Assembly (NCBI GenBank): GCA_016297325.1
Contig: JAEDGW010000063.1
Span: forward strand, 1 to 15,724
Length of the DNA stretch: 15,724 nt
Direction of reading: 5' to 3'
Origin: Coprococcus sp.
GTDB lineage: Bacteria; Bacillota; Clostridia; Lachnospirales; Lachnospiraceae
Part shown: positions 14,232 through 15,724 of the stretch, in pieces
How positions within the stretch are numbered: position 1 is the stretch's first letter
Layout: every line of letters begins with the position of its first letter
Program-made: the position numbers and the translations under genes
The notes under the pieces: generated by a model
Told to the model about the DNA's origin: nothing
Database searches by the model: none
The model's input: only the letters and a program-made list of their open reading frames with translations

Positions 14232-14260
14232 TTTAAAAAAATAATCCGATATGGTATGAT
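14232..14260 (+). promoter_or_regulatory. Extended -10 promoter of the aconitase-family gene
   Basis: TTTAAA at 14232-14237, a 17-bp spacer and TATGAT at 14255-14260, with TGG just before it as an extended -10. The start near 14267 gives a leader of about 58 nt. It lies after the terminator at 14203, so this gene does not depend on the upstream promoter. Confidence 0.62.
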
Positions 14261-14324
14261 GTAGAGAAGCATGGGGTTTTGGTTTACATCCCTAACGATA
14301 AAAGCTATTACCAGGAGGAAGAGT

Positions 14325-15724
14325 ATGATTAAATTATTTGACAACGGTGCTTATCTGTTACATGGCACAGAACTTGTTGAGGATAACGCTGATGCATCAG
14401 CAGTGCTTGCATCAAAGCTTGGAAGTGTCCCATCAAAGGAAGAGGCATCAAAGAACACACTTGCCTATGGAATATTGGCGAAGCATAACACATCTGACAA
14501 TATGGAGAATCTTAAGATCAAATTCGATAAGATGACTTCACATGATATAACATTTGTAGGAATCATCCAGACCGCCAGAGCGTCAGGACTCAAGGAATTC
14601 CCTATACCATACGTACTTACAAACTGCCACAACTCACTTTGTGCTGTTGGCGGAACTATCAATGAGGATGACCATATGTTTGGCCTTTCATGTGCGAAGA
14701 AGTACGGCGGTGTGTATGTACCACCTCATCAGGCGGTTATACATCAGTTTGCAAGAGAGATGCTGGCAGAGTGTGGCGCCATGATTCTTGGTTCTGATTC
14801 ACATACACGTTATGGTGCTCTTGGTACTATGGCGATCGGAGAGGGCGGCGGTGAGCTCGCAAAGCAGCTTCTGTGCAAGACATACGATGTTGCAAAGCCG
14901 GGTGTTATCGCAATCTATCTCGACGGAGAGGTACAGAAGGGTGTTGGTCCTCAGGATGTAGCACTTGCAATCATCGGAGCAACATTTGGATGCGGATATG
15001 TCAAGAATAAGGTCATGGAGTTCGTTGGTCCTGGTGTTGACAAGCTCTCAGCAGACTTCCGTATCGGTATCGATGTTATGACAACAGAGACAACATGTCT
15101 GTCATCAATCTGGAAGACAGATGATAAGATAAAGGATTGGTATGATATCCACGGCAGAAGTGAGGCATACAAGGAGATGAATCCTGGCGATGTGGCTTAC
15201 TATGACGGAGTTGTATATGTGGATTTGTCAACGGTTAAGCCAATGATAGCTATGCCATTCCACCCAAGCAACACATACACTATTGATGAGCTGAATGCAA
15301 ATCTCATGGATATTCTTGATGATGTTGAGAAGCGTGCACTTGTAAGTCTTGACGGCAAGGTAGACTTCACGCTCAAGGATAAGGTAAGAGATGGCAAGCT
15401 GTATGTAGAGCAGGGAATCATCGCCGGATGTGCCGGTGGTGGATATGAGAACATCTGTGATGCTGCCGATATCCTCAGAGGCAAGAGTATAGGTGCTGAC
15501 GAGTTCACACTGTCAGTATATCCTGCAAGTACACCTATATATATGCAGCTCGCAAAGAACGGTGTTCTGGCTGATCTCATAGAGACAGGATCCATCGTCA
15601 AGACAGCGTTCTGTGGACCTTGCTTTGGTGCTGGTGACACACCTGCAAACAACGCATTCTCAATCAGACATTCAACAAGAAACTTCCCTAACAGAGAGGG
15701 TTCAAAGATACAGAATGGTCAGAT
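14325..15724 (+). CDS. Aconitase-family hydratase, N-terminal 466 residues (runs off right edge)
   Basis: This belongs to the [4Fe-4S] aconitase superfamily, which hydrates and dehydrates citrate-like acids. Visible landmarks are MIKLFDNGAYLLHGTELVED at the start, the DSHTRYG motif (158-164), and GEGGGELAKQLL. The cluster cysteines align as C369 (AGCAGGG) and C430/C433 (FCGPCFG), with spacing close to that of mitochondrial aconitase. A stretch STRNFPNREG near the edge matches the arginine-rich substrate loop. In place of the usual GSCTNSS around the first cysteine it has AGCAGGG, so this is a divergent branch often annotated just as 'hydratase' in Clostridia; citrate need not be the substrate. 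GGAGGAAG sits before the ATG. The C-terminal swivel domain is outside the window. Confidence 0.88.
   Translation, partial: MIKLFDNGAYLLHGTELVEDNADASAVLASKLGSVPSKEEASKNTLAYGILAKHNTSDNMENLKIKFDKMTSHDITFVGIIQTARASGLKEFPIPYVLTNCHNSLCAVGGTINEDDHMFGLSCAKKYGGVYVPPHQAVIHQFAREMLAECGAMILGSDSHTRYGALGTMAIGEGGGELAKQLLCKTYDVAKPGVIAIYLDGEVQKGVGPQDVALAIIGATFGCGYVKNKVMEFVGPGVDKLSADFRIGIDVMTTETTCLSSIWKTDDKIKDWYDIHGRSEAYKEMNPGDVAYYDGVVYVDLSTVKPMIAMPFHPSNTYTIDELNANLMDILDDVEKRALVSLDGKVDFTLKDKVRDGKLYVEQGIIAGCAGGGYENICDAADILRGKSIGADEFTLSVYPASTPIYMQLAKNGVLADLIETGSIVKTAFCGPCFGAGDTPANNAFSIRHSTRNFPNREGSKIQNGQ

Noticed and set aside
14110..14244. Open frame of about 44 codons rich in cysteine (from a GTG at 14110) across the small RNA and its terminator
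   Set aside because: The GTG has no ribosome binding site, and the frame runs through the terminator hairpin and the -35 of the next promoter. A non-coding RNA is the better reading.
14051..14344. 97-codon minus-strand open frame opposite the small RNA and hydratase start
   Set aside because: It begins with TTG inside the hydratase gene, lacks a ribosome binding site, and covers two promoters and a terminator of the other strand.

Overview
The window looks like chromosomal DNA of a low-to-moderate-GC Clostridia, most likely a gut Lachnospiraceae bacterium (inference). The signs are strong GGAGG-type ribosome binding sites, AT-rich gaps with sigma-A promoters, the four-subunit pyruvate:ferredoxin oxidoreductase, and the protein flavour of S20, GlgB and the aconitase-family hydratase. 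Fourteen protein genes can be supported. The first (rpsT) and last (hydratase) run off the edges.

Left part (1-7340): the start of rpsT on the minus strand is followed by a plus-strand carbohydrate block. It holds a small membrane protein, the glycogen branching enzyme GlgB with an unusual charged C-terminal tail, a cold-shock protein, a fructokinase, and a GH13 enzyme of the amylosucrase/sucrose hydrolase type. Together these suggest a cytoplasmic route. Sucrose would be split into a glucosyl unit (possibly built directly into alpha-glucan) and fructose. The fructokinase would phosphorylate the fructose and GlgB would branch the glucan. The fructokinase promoter carries a perfect LacI-type palindrome.

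Middle (7341-11594): a short gene with its own promoter encodes a response-regulator receiver domain joined in frame to the ATP-binding end of a histidine kinase. It looks like the scar of a deletion across a two-component gene pair. It converges on the minus-strand porGDAB operon, which makes acetyl-CoA and reduced ferredoxin from pyruvate; a strong hairpin lies between them.

Right part (11764-15724): a minus-strand operon encodes an AgrA-like LytTR response regulator and an AgrC-like GHKL sensor kinase. No agrB or agrD is visible. Upstream of it, pointing the other way, are a LytTR-type direct repeat with an exact 21-bp period, a sigma-A promoter, about 150 nt of non-coding but foldable sequence, and an intrinsic terminator. 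The layout resembles staphylococcal agr/RNAIII and is the most interesting candidate system here. An aconitase-family hydratase with its own extended -10 promoter begins after it and leaves the window.
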